Source of the DNA: Rutpela maculata
Lineage: Eukaryota; Arthropoda; Insecta; Coleoptera; Cerambycidae
Direction of reading: 5' to 3'
DNA: 64,000 bases
NCBI GenBank assembly: GCA_936432065.2
Contig: OW386293.2
Coordinates: forward strand, 95,501,795 to 95,565,794
Below the pieces are notes generated by a model. The model did not search any database. It worked only from the letters and a program-made list of their open reading frames with translations, and was not told where the DNA came from. Position numbers and translations under genes: made by a program. Positions 1 through 11,376 of the stretch are shown here, piece by piece (the stretch's first letter is position 1; each line of letters begins with the position of its first letter).

Positions 1-2
1 CG

Positions 3-827
3 CAAAAGCAGCCTCGAGAAGATTATAGAGAATTTTTGGAGTTGTCCTTAATATTCTTGGGTGAAATTCCTCCTCGTGGAATATCTTTTCGGATTCCTGG
101 GGCCATTCACCACGCGAGATGGATGGCAAATGCTGAGAAGAGAGAAGAGGTCTTTCAGATATATGTATTATTGTCGTGAAAGTTTATATTGAAGCCTGGT
201 TTTGCGCGCCACTTGCCACCGAAGCCCCTTATCTTGATCCCGAGATATCCAGTGTTGCGTTGAAAAAATTTCATAAGCATTTATGGTACCTAAGTCCAGA
301 AGCAGTTGCCTTCGCATTCTTCGATTTAAAATTGTCAGAGGAATCCAAAGTGAAAATGGTTGAGGCCCTAGGTGAGAAAGAGGATCTGGAAGAAGAAACA
401 TTGGATGTGGAAGAAGAATCATCGGATGTGGAAGAAAAGCCATTAGATATAGAAGAAGAATCATCATATGGTAAAAGTATCAAGCGAATAGAGATAGGGG
501 AAAACAAAATTCCAAAGTTTGTGGAGAACACATTTATTGAAAATTTTGTTACTATCGAAACCCCCAAAGTTTTTCAAACGATTTCACATAAATGATGACT
601 TTCTTGAAACTTGGTTTAAAAACGATAGTTTTAAGAAAGGGTTGGATATTGTTAAAAAAATCAAAGTTGTTAATGATACAGCAGAGCGGGGTGTTAAGTT
701 ATTGACAGATTACAATAATGTAATAACAAAAGATCAGGAACAAAAACAATTCGTCTTGCAAGTTGTAAAAGATTACAGAACTCGATTTCCCGATTTTAAA
801 AAGGAGACCTTATCCCAAAAATTATAA
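3..827 (+). pseudogene. Decayed repeat-family protein gene, three frames
   Basis: The coding signal starts before the window. Frame 3 reads a conserved-looking stretch (RIPGAIHHARWMA, about 93-131) up to a stop near 173. The signal then moves to the frame of 176-595 (VYIEAWFCAPLATEAP, then HLWYLSPEAVAFAFFD) and moves again to the frame of 519-827 (VNDTAERGVKLLTDYN, KQFVLQVVKDYR). The three blocks are in collinear order, so two frameshifts in one gene are the simplest explanation. The middle block ends in an acidic, Glu-rich tract. From memory this resembles uncharacterised multicopy proteins of arthropods; I cannot name a function. The stop and frame changes make it a pseudogene, or exons whose introns have been lost or misread. 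Confidence 0.55.
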
Positions 828-1149
828 TCAAATTAATGACTTTTCATAAATAAAATGTATATTATTTATTTTCAGTCACTACTAACTCGATTGTCAGTAG
901 CAAGCTTTGAAAAAATAAATATCGAAATTTATTAGAATTTATTTGAATCTCCCAGAAACAAGGGTTGGGTGGCACGTTTTCTCGTTATCCGATTGAGTTC
1001 AGATTTTGCACAGAACATTTTTTTAAGTATTGAAACCAATCTAGGGGGTGGCCCGCAAAAAAACATAAGTCGAAAAATAAGGACCGCCCTAAGGTATATA
1101 CACATCGACTCTATGTATCCACAACTCATTTATGTTTATTCTAGTAGCA
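828..1149. other. No gene seen
   Basis: AT-rich interval between two decayed coding blocks. It contains an AATAAA-like hexamer near 850 that could have served the upstream gene. I see no repeat ends or coding signal. Confidence 0.4.
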
Positions 1150-1500
1150 TAGTATATTGCCATCACAAAAATGTCTGTATCAGTAGCTCGTATTATTACC
1201 TTACCATATTCTACTGTCTGCTTCGCTGTGATTTGAAAAGTGTAAGTCTGTTACAGTTTTACTTTGTTTCATGGAGGAAATCGTTGTACTGGCACTATCT
1301 TCGGCCATCCCTGTCGTCATAACAGAAACGTTAGTAGGTAGACTACTATGATCTGTGTAGAATTTTTCGGAAATATACTTCAATAAACGAGCTTTGTTGT
1401 TATTATTTGCAAGGAAAAGTTTCCAATTCGGAATTTTAATATTATCCTGCGCTTCAAATTCATGACCCATCACAGTATATTTGCAAATCGCGTACCCGAG
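1150..1500 (-). pseudogene. Fragment of repeat-type protein with a HSEADSRI motif
   Basis: Minus-strand frame 1473-1201 encodes IPNWKLFLANNNNKARLL followed by a stretch ending HSEADSRIW. This resembles the 'IP.W..FL....NKA.L..F' and 'HEEADTRI' signatures of uncharacterised, multicopy, nuclease-like proteins of invertebrate genomes; that comparison is from memory. The frame has no convincing start and stops right after the motif, so it is a fragment. It is convergent with the decayed gene at the window start, and nothing links the two functionally. Confidence 0.4.
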
Positions 1501-2059
1501 TCCACGCTTATATTTATTATTATGATGAGTTATGACTACGGCCGCGCGCCCTACATTTAAAAAATCATATCTCCTGAATTATTCAGCGAATGAAAAAATT
1601 GTTTTAATAAAAAATGTTCATTGGTTTACTCTATGTATTTCGTCTCAAATAACTACACATTTATCTACAATAATAACAAAAGTACTTCGATGCCGAAAAT
1701 TACACTACACTTTCCGAGCACATATTGTTTAAACAATTTATAGTGTTGTTTATAATGAAAATAATGTCTTTCTATTACACTTGTATGAAACTGTAAACAT
1801 GAATCTTTCGATTGATATAAGAATTATTAAAAAATCTTTATAAATAAGCTCGTAAATGCAATGTTAACGAAAGATAGTGCAATATTTAAGTTCCAATTTT
1901 TTTTCGAAATTATTACTTTTTTTGCAATTTCGCAATCTTGACCGACATCGCGCCCTCTGGAATCGAATTCGGCATAAAATTCTGGATAATATCCATATTT
2001 TTTTAATTTTATACCTGCGAGTTCATACCCCATGATCGAATTCGGACCTTTAGATTCTC
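1501..2059. other. No gene seen
   Basis: AT-rich DNA. The only open frame (1827-2033, minus) is short and has no recognisable motif. Confidence 0.4.
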
Positions 2060-3812
2060 GACTATCATTTTATAATCTTTCTAATAGATACCTAAGAGTT
2101 TTTTCCTAGAACCAACGTTTATCTAGATATTCGCAACAGATGAGAAAAAAACACGTTTCCTTGGAAAATGTAAATTTCCAATTGTATCGCTCCTAGCGTC
2201 CTTATTACTTCCACATCCAGTGGAAGTATAGTAACGACAAAAAAATTTTTAAAAATTTTTATTGTTCAAATAGGCTTAAAATGTCATGAAACGTCGAGAT
2301 TTCAAGTTTGAGCGAAAAAAATTTCTGTCTGTCGGTCTGTCTGTCGGTCTGTAACTTTTTTTGTGCGCACGTTTACTCTGGAACCGTCTGAGATATTGAC
2401 TTGAAATTTGGTACACATATGTACTTTAACGAGATCTAGAACTAGATTATATTTTCATCTTGTTCAGTCGAAGGGTTGGGGGGTACATTGGGGTAAATTT
2501 GGAGTAAATAGGTAAATCAAGCAGGTAAGAGTCCATAAAATTGATATTTAGTATAGACAAGAGAAGCTAAAGTCCCAAAAAAAATTTTGGCATTAGCCAC
2601 CCCCATTACCACCCCCACCCCATTATTAAAGGGGATGAAAAAAAATGTGATTTAGTGTGTGTACAAGAACCAGAAACCTCAAAATATTTTTTTACTTTAT
2701 CCACCCCCCACTCCTACCCCACTACCGATGTGGGGTATCGTTTTATGGGTTTTTGGGGTAGAGGATTTCAAATATTATCTTATTAAAGTTCCATAAACAA
2801 TTATTTCCAGATGCAAAATTTTTTCGTTGTGTGACTTAAAATCCGGATGTGGAAGTAATGATTCCTTGGGCAGCGGTTTTTTTTGTCGTAGGGCAAAAAG
2901 AGCTCGACTGTTGTAACGGGTTTTTGAAGTAAAATTCTACACATCTGTACCGCTTACTCTTTGCGAATTTGCATTAACAAAGGCTTATTTTAAACACATC
3001 TGACTGGTCGATTTAGAATTAAATTCTACGTCTGTTAGGTTATTTTTCGTTGTTATATTATTTATGGTTGATTAGATATTAATAGGGGAAGGTCGACTAC
3101 CTATCTCTTTTTTTTGCGACGGAAAGAGATGGACGAAAGACACTTCTAACACAAAATCACGATCGAGAAACGTTAAACGAAAAATGTCAAAAATGTCAAT
3201 TTTGATTCGTTCGTGCCGGGCCGAATTTTCGAATTTCGGCGTGCGATTTACGATGCGGATCAACTACAAGTCTTCCTCTTTCCGTATCGACATGGTACGG
3301 GCGTCGCGGTATCGTATTTTTGAAAATATATATTTAGATGTCGGGTTTTCAACGAAAATTTCCCTTCGGATCTGAAAACGGTTTTTCGCCCGTAACTCGG
3401 AATCCGTGAGAGATAGCTCAAAAATAAAAACTCCCAAAGGAAAACTATGTAATGTAAGGAACGCTTTGCCGCATTCCAAATTTTTCGGTGACTCTTGGTT
3501 TCGGCCCGGCGGGTCTTTTAAGATAGCGGTGTCTTGCACTTTTTTTGCTTAAAACGTCCATAACTCCTAAACGGTGGCTCTTACGGCAAAAAACTGCGAC
3601 CGAACGAATTTATAGAGAATTTAATAAGCCACAAGTCTCTTTTTTACTCTACTGCAAAAGATAAGGACGCTAGGAGCGATACGACTGGAAATTTACATTT
3701 TCCAAGGAAACGTGTTTTTTTCTCATCTGTTGCGAATATCTAGATAAACGTTGGTTCTAGGGAAAAACTTGTTGGGATCTATTAAAAAGATTATAAAATG
3801 ATGATGAATTTG
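2060..3812. mobile_element. TIR element with about 145-bp inverted ends, non-autonomous
   Basis: Bases about 2060-2206 recur in inverted orientation at about 3662-3812. Both arms share CCTAGAACCAACGTTTATC, CGCAACAGATGAG and CGCTCCTAGCGTCCTTAT with only a few mismatches. The left arm is followed directly by a Helentron-like copy (2207-2876), so part of the interior is a later insertion. The rest of the interior (2877-3661) has higher GC and short open frames on both strands (3072-3263, 3184-3375, 3264-3539), but none carries a recognisable domain. The superfamily is not determined. Confidence 0.7.
2207..2876 (+). mobile_element. Helentron/HINE-like non-autonomous element, copy 1 (complete)
   Basis: Reference copy of the window's commonest repeat. 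It starts ACTTCCACATCCAG and ends CTGGATGTGGAAGT plus about 20 bases to CAGCGG, giving subterminal inverted repeats of 14 bp. The first 20 bases fold into a hairpin (ACTTCCAC / GTGGAAGT). A GTCT/GTCG microsatellite follows at about 2325-2350, then C-rich tracts. The family has no coding capacity. It interrupts the inner edge of the left TIR of 2060-3812; the uninterrupted right TIR reads CCTTATCTTTTG where this copy joins, which places the insertion in a T-rich tract. These traits match DINE-1/HINE elements mobilised by Helentrons; assignment is inference. Confidence 0.75.
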
Positions 3813-4062
3813 CTTCGTTGAAAAATTCCTGTAGGATAAATGGTTTCGCTGCTATGTACGTTTAAAGACAAAATTTCAATTTCGCCTGACAAAAAAAAAA
3901 GAAAAAATTAATTAATTTTTTTCAAATTAAATGTCGTGGGATCAAGATATGGCTAGGCAACCTAGTCGCAATTTATTAGCCTACATGTTATCTTTCATAA
4001 AAACTTTCTTATATGAATAACAGATGAGGGTATTAACTGCTTATGCCGGATCTTGTACTATA

Positions 4063-4312
4063 CAGTGACTAGTTTTTGCACGTGATTCGATATCAATATT
4101 AAATATCGGTATCAATTTCTCGAAACCGGTTGGTCGTACGGCGTTACAAGATAACCTTTTTCGTGTATTTATAGCCAAGGAATCATATTTCCATGAGACA
4201 ATCACAGAAAATTCACATTAAACAATTTGGGGGAGAAGTAAGTCCCCCTTGGTAGATAACATCAGATAATGACCTTTATTGATATCGAATCACGTGCAGA
4301 AACTAGTCACTG
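4063..4312. mobile_element. Tc1/mariner-type MITE, 250 bp, TA target
   Basis: The 34-bp inverted ends start CAGTGACTAGTTTTTGC and are nearly perfect, with a TA dinucleotide directly outside each end (4061-4062, 4313-4314). The interior has no ORF. It lies downstream of the AIG1-like gene. The 3813-4062 and 4313-4500 flanks contain nothing else I can support. Confidence 0.85.
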
Positions 4313-4507
4313 TAGCTCAAAGGGTTCCTGAGATATTAAATAAAATGTTAATTTTGGGTGCCCTCTTCAGAGGCCGGCAGCACCTTTAGGAGGGATTTCC
4401 GGACCCATATTTATATGAAGTTTTTTTCATATTTTTTTATGTAGAATAACCACTAGAAATTAATGACCGCATACCTGAATCATCCTGTATATACATACCT
4501 ACCTTAC

Positions 4508-5148
4508 ATTGTAAATTATCAAAAAAGTGGCTAGCGTACACTGAGAACCTTGAAACGGTCTAAATTCATGTTTTCTCGCAATAAGAATCTCAGCAAACAC
4601 AGGAAAAATAACAAAAAGGTGTAGAAAAATGTAGATCAAACTCGGTACATCATCGTCCAGACTCCGTGGGTACATTAGTTCTCTGTCATAGAAGAAAAAC
4701 AGCCAAAAGCCTATAACTAGCATTACACCGTTTGGGAACACCAGTGTGGTGAAGATGTAACTCCTTAATTTTCTTAACATTATATTTGGTTGATTTGAAA
4801 GCGCAAAAATGAATTCGTCCGAAAATGCCAGAGCTAGAAAAAGCACTTGGACCACCTAAAAAACAAAATTGAGTTATTGTAGTGTTCCTTAAGAAAATCT
4901 TTAATATTGCTTAACAAAATTTTCTATTTTTAACGAAGAAATAATTATACCTATTGTTTTTTACTTACCAAATTCCACCCAGTATAATAATAAGTTTTGT
5001 AATTTTTAAGTAGTAGGGTATTTCCATTTGACGGTTTTACGTTTTGAGACAGGTCAATAAGGATAATTAATATGTATAAATAAACTATTATAAATGTAGA
5101 ATATACTGTAAGGCCGAGAGTAAATCTGCAATGCACTGTGTACTTCAT
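4508..5148 (-). CDS. AIG1-like: AIG1/ADTRP-family membrane protein (partial: exons 1 and 2)
   Basis: Androgen-induced gene 1 / ADTRP proteins are multipass membrane threonine hydrolases that cleave fatty-acid esters of hydroxy fatty acids in vertebrates. Exon 1 is 5148-4969 (60 codons, ATG at 5148), ending TTG|GTAAGT. A 113-bp intron ends TTTTTTAG at 4856. Exon 2 is 4855-4508 in the same phase. The join gives YYTGWNLVVQVLFL. Thr56 aligns with the catalytic Thr43 of human AIG1, and His139 (in IFLHLFVIFP) aligns with His134. The family block YDRELMYP is at about 116-123. At least four hydrophobic segments are visible. Exon 2 ends at GTAAGG (4507) or at AAG|GTAGGT (4502). About 60 C-terminal residues are missing and must lie in exons beyond base 1. 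No frame damage is seen, so this is probably a live gene. Confidence 0.85.
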
Positions 5149-5510
5149 ACTTAAGTAAAATTTTACTTAAAACTATAAGAGTTTGTGATTGCTGCAGTTT
5201 AATATTTATTTTATTCTTAGTTATTATCTGATATCAATAAACACTAGTTTACTAACAGACATATACTTATTTGTAGATGGTAATAAAGGATTAATTGGCA
5301 ATAGCTTATGACATTGTTAAACGCACGTAAAATTTTACTTCCACATCCAGTGGAAGTATAGTAACGCAAAAAAAAAATTGAAATTTTTTTATTGTTCAAA
5401 TAGGCTTAGCATTCATGAAACGTCGAGATTTTAAGTTTGAGTAAAAAAAAAATCTGCCTGTCGGTCTGTCTGTAACTTTTCTTGTGCGCACTATTATTCT
5501 GGAACCGTTT

Positions 5511-5779
5511 CTCCTGCATCCCTGAACCGATTGAAACTATTTTTTGATATTCTTTTAGAGACAGCTTTATAGAATGGTATTAGGCTATTTAAAACTAAAA
5601 AAAGAAAAAATTTTTTTACTTGTGCGAAAATAAAAAAAAATTTTTTTGACTTTTCAATAGTCTGGTACCATTCTATAATGTTGTCTCTAAAGGCCTATCA
5701 AAAAATTTTTTGAATCGGTTCAGGGATGTAAGAGAAATTCTCGAACTACGAAATCATTTTCTTAAGCACGGCACCGGCA
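5511..5779. mobile_element. Foldback MITE inside the HINE copy
   Basis: The host repeat reads ..GGAACCGTTT then GAGATATTGAC. Here that junction is split by about 270 bases. Inverted arms of about 70 bp (5511-5580 and 5665-5737) share CATCCCTGAACCGATT and TAGAGACA. There is no ORF, and no target duplication was resolved. Confidence 0.7.
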
Positions 5780-5927
5780 AAGATATTGACTTGATTTGGT
5801 ACACGCATGTATTTTAACGAGATCTGGAACTAGATTATATTTTGATCTTATTCCGTTGAAGGGGAGTAAATTCAGGTGAATGAGAAGTAAAGAGGTAAGA
5901 GTTCATAACATTGGTATTTAGTATATA

Positions 5928-6327
5928 CAGGGTGTAACGCAACTTACCCGAAAAATTTTAACCATACACTTTTAAATAAGAAGTCGACTTCTTAAAAAAA
6001 AAAAAATTAATAAAATTTTAACACAGAAAAAGATACACATTGTTAAAGTTACAAATTGATGAAAATGGTAATTTATTGAACTCTACTTAATTGAAGGACT
6101 GTTGTATTAAAAAAAAATAATAAAAAAAAGTACCTAAAAAAAATTTTTTTTAAAATTTAAATTAAAAATTTTAGTTTTAAATAGTAGGTTATTTTAACAT
6201 TTCCATTAATTTGTAACTTTAACAATGTGCATCTCTTTCTGTGTTGGACTTTTATTAAAATTTTTTTTAAGAAGTCGACTTCTTATTTAAAGGTTAAAAT
6301 GTTTCGGGTACGTAGCGTTACACCCTG
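5928..6327. mobile_element. Tc1/mariner-type MITE, 400 bp, TA target, nested
   Basis: Ends are CAGGGTGTAACGC.. and ..GCGTTACACCCTG, with TA on both sides. Inverted arms extend about 100 bp (AAGAAGTCGACTTCTT and AATGTGCATCT/AGATACACATT are shared). It sits in the HINE sequence TTTAGTATA|TAAGAG, so it is younger than the HINE copy. Confidence 0.85.
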
Positions 6328-7164
6328 TATAAGAGCGGCTAAGATCTCAAAAAATTTTTTGGCATTAACCATCCCCTTATCACCCCCGCCCCATTATTAA
6401 AGGGGGTGAAAAAATAAAATTATGATTTAGTGTGTATTCACGAACCAAAGGCCTCAATTTTTTTTACTTCATCCACCCTCCACCCTTTTTGTGGCGTCAG
6501 GGGGGGGGGGGGGGGCTGGTCCAGCTAACAATTTAGGTGTCGACGACTTCAGCTAAAGGAAATTCGACCAAAAAAGGTCGAAATTAGGTAATTTTAAAGT
6601 TTAATTGGTTAAGTCGCTGTGTTCCCTATTAGGTGCAGTTAAATTATTAGTGAAATTAATGCCTTAATAGGTTATGACAAATATTTTAGTAACTATTTTC
6701 ACCCAATAGGGAGGAGTAGGTAAAAAGTGACCTATTTGAAACAATTTGGTAATGTAAATAAGGGGATATTTGTGACTTAATAAGTAATATGTTCGTTAAA
6801 TAACTTATTAAGTAATTTTGTTGACGTTATCAATATACCCTAATAGGAGATATTAGTGAAGTGCATTGAAATGACTAAATAGGTGATGGTATGTCTTGAA
6901 GAAAGCTTCTTAGACACCTAATAAGGACCCTAAAAATACTTATATTTCCACCAGAAAGTCGAAATGACTTTATTATTCAACCAATAAGTTATTTGGTCAA
7001 AATTATTAATTACTTATTCTGTCGAATTTTACCAATATAAGTGACGCGCAGGAAATAGCGTATAGTATTAAGAACTTGCCGTCATTATTCATCTTTCTGT
7101 GGTCCAGTGTGATTGTGTTGCCATTTCGTTCATTTCACTTTCTCCGTAATAACTTTAAAACACT

Positions 7165-7263
7165 ATGAGGAAAAGAAAACTGACATACACGACCGATTTT
7201 TATCGCCAAGCTAAGAAAATAAGAAGTACAAATGAAATACAGTGGAAAACTGCGCACCAATAA
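7165..7263 (+). pseudogene. Short basic ORF inside the iteron element (32 aa)
   Basis: ATG at 7165 opens MRKRKLTYTTDFYRQAKKIR and continues twelve more residues to a TAA at 7261. Before it lies about 140 bases of non-iteron sequence that could be a leader. The composition suggests the N-terminus of a DNA-binding protein, possibly the remnant of the element's own transposase. No homologue is recognised, and the frame downstream is closed. Confidence 0.3.
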
Positions 7264-7496
7264 TTATTCTGTTAACGTCTCTTGTACACAAGCCGTGAAA
7301 CCGTGATAGGACAAACTGCAGAAAATCCACATGCTTAATCATCTTGTTCGGATATTGAAGATCCATCTACATCCACGTTTTTATGCCGCCACACCGCGCA
7401 GTTCGGATAAATAAGCAAACTAGTTAAAATTAGAAAAAAATTACTCTGAACAAGTAATAATTTTGGTTTCAAGTTGATTCATTGTTAAATTTTTTG

Positions 7497-7575
7497 ACAC
7501 CTTCGGCGCCCCTTGTATTATGGCGTCCGGGGCGGTCGCCCCGCTCGCCCTGCCTCCTGCCTTATAACCGGCACT
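7497..7575. mobile_element. hAT-type right-end remnant
   Basis: GGCGCCCC, then GGGGCGGTCGCCCCGCTCG, then CTTATAACCGGCACTG. This is the typical C-rich right end of hAT elements of the CAGKGCCGG type. No matching left end was found, so it is a fragment inside the AGGTG element. Confidence 0.45.
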
Positions 7576-8999
7576 GGTTTCATCGATAAATCAACTGAAT
7601 TATCAAAACACTTTTTAAAATAGTTTGTATTTTCCGAAATATCCACTTTGTATGAACACAATATACATTATGTTACATGCATGACCATGGGTTTATAAAA
7701 TAAATATAACTTTATACTTTGATGTATAGAAACCTATTTTCCACGTAAAAAGCTGTTTTCTTTCGTGTTGAACGAACTGATTCAATCACTAAACAGCCAA
7801 TCAAATCGAGGAATTTTTGAAATCCTCGATCTCTATTGGTTGCTTACTGATCGTGTTCAGTTTGTTCAGCTATCGAATAGATTTAACTGAAGATGAAAGT
7901 ACCGGCCCTAAGGGAATAGTCTGAGCACAAATAAACACTAACAATCGAATAAAGTAACCTGTTGGTTCATGTAAGATCTAATAGGTGAAATCACCTATTA
8001 TGTATGAAATAGCCACCAAAACGAGACTTGTTAGGTTGTAGAATAACCCCCAATAGGTGAATTTAGTGATTTACGTAGAATTAACGACATATTAAGTGTT
8101 AAGTAGATACATTAAAACAGGGGACCAATTGGTGTAACATTGGTGTAATTAGGTGAAATTATTACAATTATGTGAACAAATATTGATAATATTAGACACT
8201 TACACTTACCTAATAGATGGCAAAAATAGCTTGTTTTTCACTAATCTCTAAAGATGAAGTCACAAATATTGGTGGAAATTAAATTCTTACACCTATTAAG
8301 TAACATTGCAAGGAAGTAGCCATATTTATTCGAAAATACGGAACGTCGAAAACTCGCCATGCATATTTAAACTTTTGTTTTTGGAAATAATTAAATTCAT
8401 AAGTATTCATTGAACATATTGAGAATTATTGAATTATTATAAGTTTGAAAAAATAGAATACCAAGTCAAAAATTGAAAATAAAAATTTTATATAGTTATA
8501 ATTATTTTTTTTTCTTTATAATAATAGGTATTTTGAAAGGGCTTAGTAATATTTTAAGGTATAATGCCTAATTTCAACAGAAAAAAATAGCAAATTCTCG
8601 CATATATACAGTGCAAATTAAACAATAGTCAAGGATAAAAATATGTCTCATAGTTAATAAGTAGTTATTATTATCAACCATTATTTAAGTATATAGTTTT
8701 ACCTTTTTGACGAAGCAGTTTTAAAGCAAGTATGAAAGGTAGCAAATAAGTAACCTGCTACGTAGATTTAATGTATTTTCGACATAAATTAGGTGTCTGA
8801 CAACCTAACCTAATAGATCCAATAACACCTATTCAGCTTGTTTTCTACGTCGAATCGACGTGTCAAAAAACACCATTTAGGTTGATTCGACGTCGAATTA
8901 ATGTCCTATTTCACCTATCGAAATTGGTGGCGTCACCTGTTCGACATCGAATCGACGTCGAATAACACCTAAATTGTTAGCTGGGGATAATTAGCGGGT

Positions 9000-10286
9000 A
9001 ATATTTTATTGTAATTATTATTTAATTTTTTTGTTGTAATAGGCTCCTTGCACAAAATATAATTTTAGCATTTTTAGAATCTTTACTTAATACAAAACAC
9101 AGTGTTTAAAGAATTTTTTTTCTAGCGAACATTTTAAATTAATTCAATTCATGGACGTTGCCCTTGTAGTAGCTTGATAGTGGAGCGAAATAGACCATAA
9201 AAATATCTCCGTTCTCGAGAAAAAAAAATCAGCGTAGAACCAAACTAGACCCTATAGTTTTTATAAAGTGAACAATTCTACATAAGAAACGGCGATTTAC
9301 GATATTTTTTTGCGGTACAGATATTTTTTATTTCGAAAAAACTTGAGAAATTGACTTATTATAAAAATCGTGTTTTTTAACATTTACACTGCAATATCTT
9401 CAAATCTAATTGAACTATCGATCTGATTTTTTTTTTAATTCAAGTACACAAATAATAGTCTTTCCGTTTCTATCAATAATTGTTTATTATTTTTTTTAAA
9501 CAACAATGAACTTATTACTCGACTATTACTTCGCTAAAAATGTACTCATATTTTGACTAAGCGACAAACTTTTTTATCTTTGAAAATTTTCATTGAAGCC
9601 AAGACACAGTAGAAGTTTTTGGAAAATAATTGTCATCTAGGACTTATAGTTTTTTATTTATGAATATTTTTGTGACGCAGTAGCCTATGGCATATACCCG
9701 GCAGGTATGGCGTAAATTATCCGATTGACCTTTTAAATAAATTTTTTCAGTCGCTTTTAAAACAATTTAAACCACTTTTAAATATGGTACACTTAAATAC
9801 ACACTATAATTCAATATCACAGACTGAATACAACTAAATAAATTAGGAAATAACCGCAAAATGTGCACGAGTTATATGTCCGAATCATTGCACGCGCAGA
9901 GATATAGTGATTGATGACGTCAAGTCCAATATGAGTGTTTTCTCAGATTTGCCCCTTCTCCTGGGTATTAGTCGATGATTTAAATACTTTCGAGTTAGAA
10001 ATGATGAAAACAGATTTGATAATTGCCAATGTTTGGTAACACTATATTAATATATATAAATTCATTTAAAATATACGGCACTTGCAAGAGGCCTGTTGTA
10101 GATGTTATAGTTAAGATTATTTTATTTGTTTCCTTAATTTATATTTTACCCCATTATTTGTAAATTTTTATATATGTATACTTACCAAATTGTGACATTA
10201 TGACCTGTCATATCTATTTCTTCGTATAGCTTACGTGAATAAATAAATTTTATTATAATTATTATTATGGTGGAACTAATTGAAGG
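9000..10286. other. 1.29-kb AT-rich segment between 12-bp direct repeats
   Basis: TAATTAGCGGGT occurs exactly at 8988-8999 and again at 10287-10298. The segment between has no ORF over 60 codons and ends in (ATT)n-like sequence near 10252-10268. An insertion with a 12-bp target duplication, as for a non-LTR or SINE element, would explain it, but no RT or SINE head is visible. Confidence 0.4.
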
Positions 10287-10415
10287 TAATTAGCGGGTGA
10301 TTAAGGGCAATTAAAGGTGGGACAAGGTGGATAAAACAAGATTAAAATATGGATAACCTACTACTTACTAATTTTCGATGCTGTGAGAGAGTAACATGTT
10401 TACCTAAGATCACTA

Positions 10416-10821
10416 CTCTGCCGTCCTAAGCCAAAAAGACGTATCTCAAGTTTTGGCCGAAATGCATATTTTTATACCTTAGGATAGTTGGAGCTATTTT
10501 CTATATATTTCCATAGCGAAATAAACGTATTTCAATCGTTAAGTATTTTTAAAGTGCTAACAAAGTTTGACGTATCTAAAAAAATATGAGAAAACCTAAG
10601 CGATTTAGCCAATTAGACGTATCCCATTGTAAAAAAAAACTAGTAACCTAATTAATATAAATTCATAACTACACCACTATTAACCTCTACATTAGTACAA
10701 CTACAAAAAAAAATATTAGTAAATATTTGAAAATATTGACGCGATTTCGAAGATTCAAAACATGCCTTATATCTCAAAACAGTGAAACCTTGAGATACGT
10801 CTTTTTGGCTTAGGAGGGCAG
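10416..10821. mobile_element. MITE, about 406 bp, TA target
   Basis: Inverted ends of about 35 bp share CCTAAGCCAAAAAGACG and TATCTCAAG. TA lies outside both ends. The minus-strand open frame 10652-10855 runs across the right end and is not a gene. Confidence 0.75.
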
Positions 10822-10879
10822 TACTGTAAATAGTAAAAAACACACTACCTGCCATTTATGTAAGTTGAATTTTACATAT

Positions 10880-10927
10880 TGTAAACAAAACGCACTGTAA
10901 CCAAATCGCACGGTAAACAAAACGCAC
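10880..10927. repeat. 16-bp tandem repeat, three units
   Basis: Three adjacent variants of TGTAAACAAAACGCAC with one to three differences each. The flanks (10928-11312) hold no gene I can support. Confidence 0.6.
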
Positions 10928-11312
10928 GGGACACGCAATTTTAGGTGGCTTATATCGCTGACGCGGGGTTTAAAAAAACAAATGCGCTTACTTAAACTGA
11001 CATAATATTTGTTGAATACTATTGTTGACTAGAAAACTAAATCCAGATTTTACTAAATAACTAAATAAATATGATCGTAGGTAAAGTATAGTACATAATT
11101 CGAGTTGTAAGGCAATTACGCACTCATGGAAATACGCTCTCGCGTAACTTTTCCATTCGTGTGTAATATGCTTCTTACATCACTGATTACGTAATATACT
11201 GTTACATGTAATGTTTGTAATGCAACATTCACTTGGTCTCGTGGGCCTAAGCAACCATGCTAATATTCATAAAATTCTTAAAATATTTGTTTTTATGAAT
11301 TTTTTTTTAGTT

Positions 11313-11376
11313 GTGAGAGACTTTTGGATAGAAAATCTGGATGTGGAAGTAGTGATTCCTTGGGCAGCTGTTGTTT
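11313..11376 (+). mobile_element. Helentron/HINE-like 3' end fragment
   Basis: Matches only the last about 60 bases of the family: GGATAGAAAATCTGGATG, then GGAAGTAGTGATTCC and TTGGGCAG. It lies opposite in orientation to the larger copy at 12127-12698, so the two are separate fragments. Confidence 0.65.

Larger units (their letters stand above)
5337..6483 (+). mobile_element. Helentron/HINE-like copy 2, with two nested MITEs, 3' truncated
   Basis: Begins ACTTCCACATCCAG after a TTTT run and follows copy 1 through the GTCT microsatellite, the GAGATCTGGAACTAG block and the C-rich CACCCC tracts. Two insertions break it (5511-5779 and 5928-6327). The last about 150 bases, including the GATGTGGAAGT end, are missing: the copy stops at a run of 15 G next to the iteron element that starts at 6521. 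Confidence 0.75.
6521..8984. mobile_element. 2.46-kb TIR element with dense AGGTG iterons
   Basis: Ends are CCAGCTAACAATTTAGGTGT and its inverse at 8965-8984. Both end regions are packed with short iterons built on TAGGTG/CACCTA: I count at least 20, about 6530-6930 and 7975-8980, often paired head to head (for example CTAATAGGTGAAATCACCTATTA near 7979). The right end also carries GTCGAATCGACGTCGAA-type palindromes. The middle holds a short basic ORF and a hAT end remnant. No target duplication is evident. I do not recognise the superfamily; the iterons are presumably transposase binding sites. Confidence 0.65.

Noticed and set aside
176..595. Divergent minus-strand ORFs (168-467, 271-567) as genes
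   Set aside because: They mirror the acidic repeat tract of the plus-strand frame and consist of low-complexity Ser/Pro/Leu sequence.
2325..2350. GTCT microsatellite and similar tracts as independent simple repeats
   Set aside because: They occur at the same position in every Helentron-like copy and belong to the element.
6501..6515. G runs here and at 22862-22879, 43406-43421 and 59500-59518 as functional quadruplexes
   Set aside because: They sit at element borders or in MITE filler, differ between copies, and could include assembly length errors; no regulatory context is visible.
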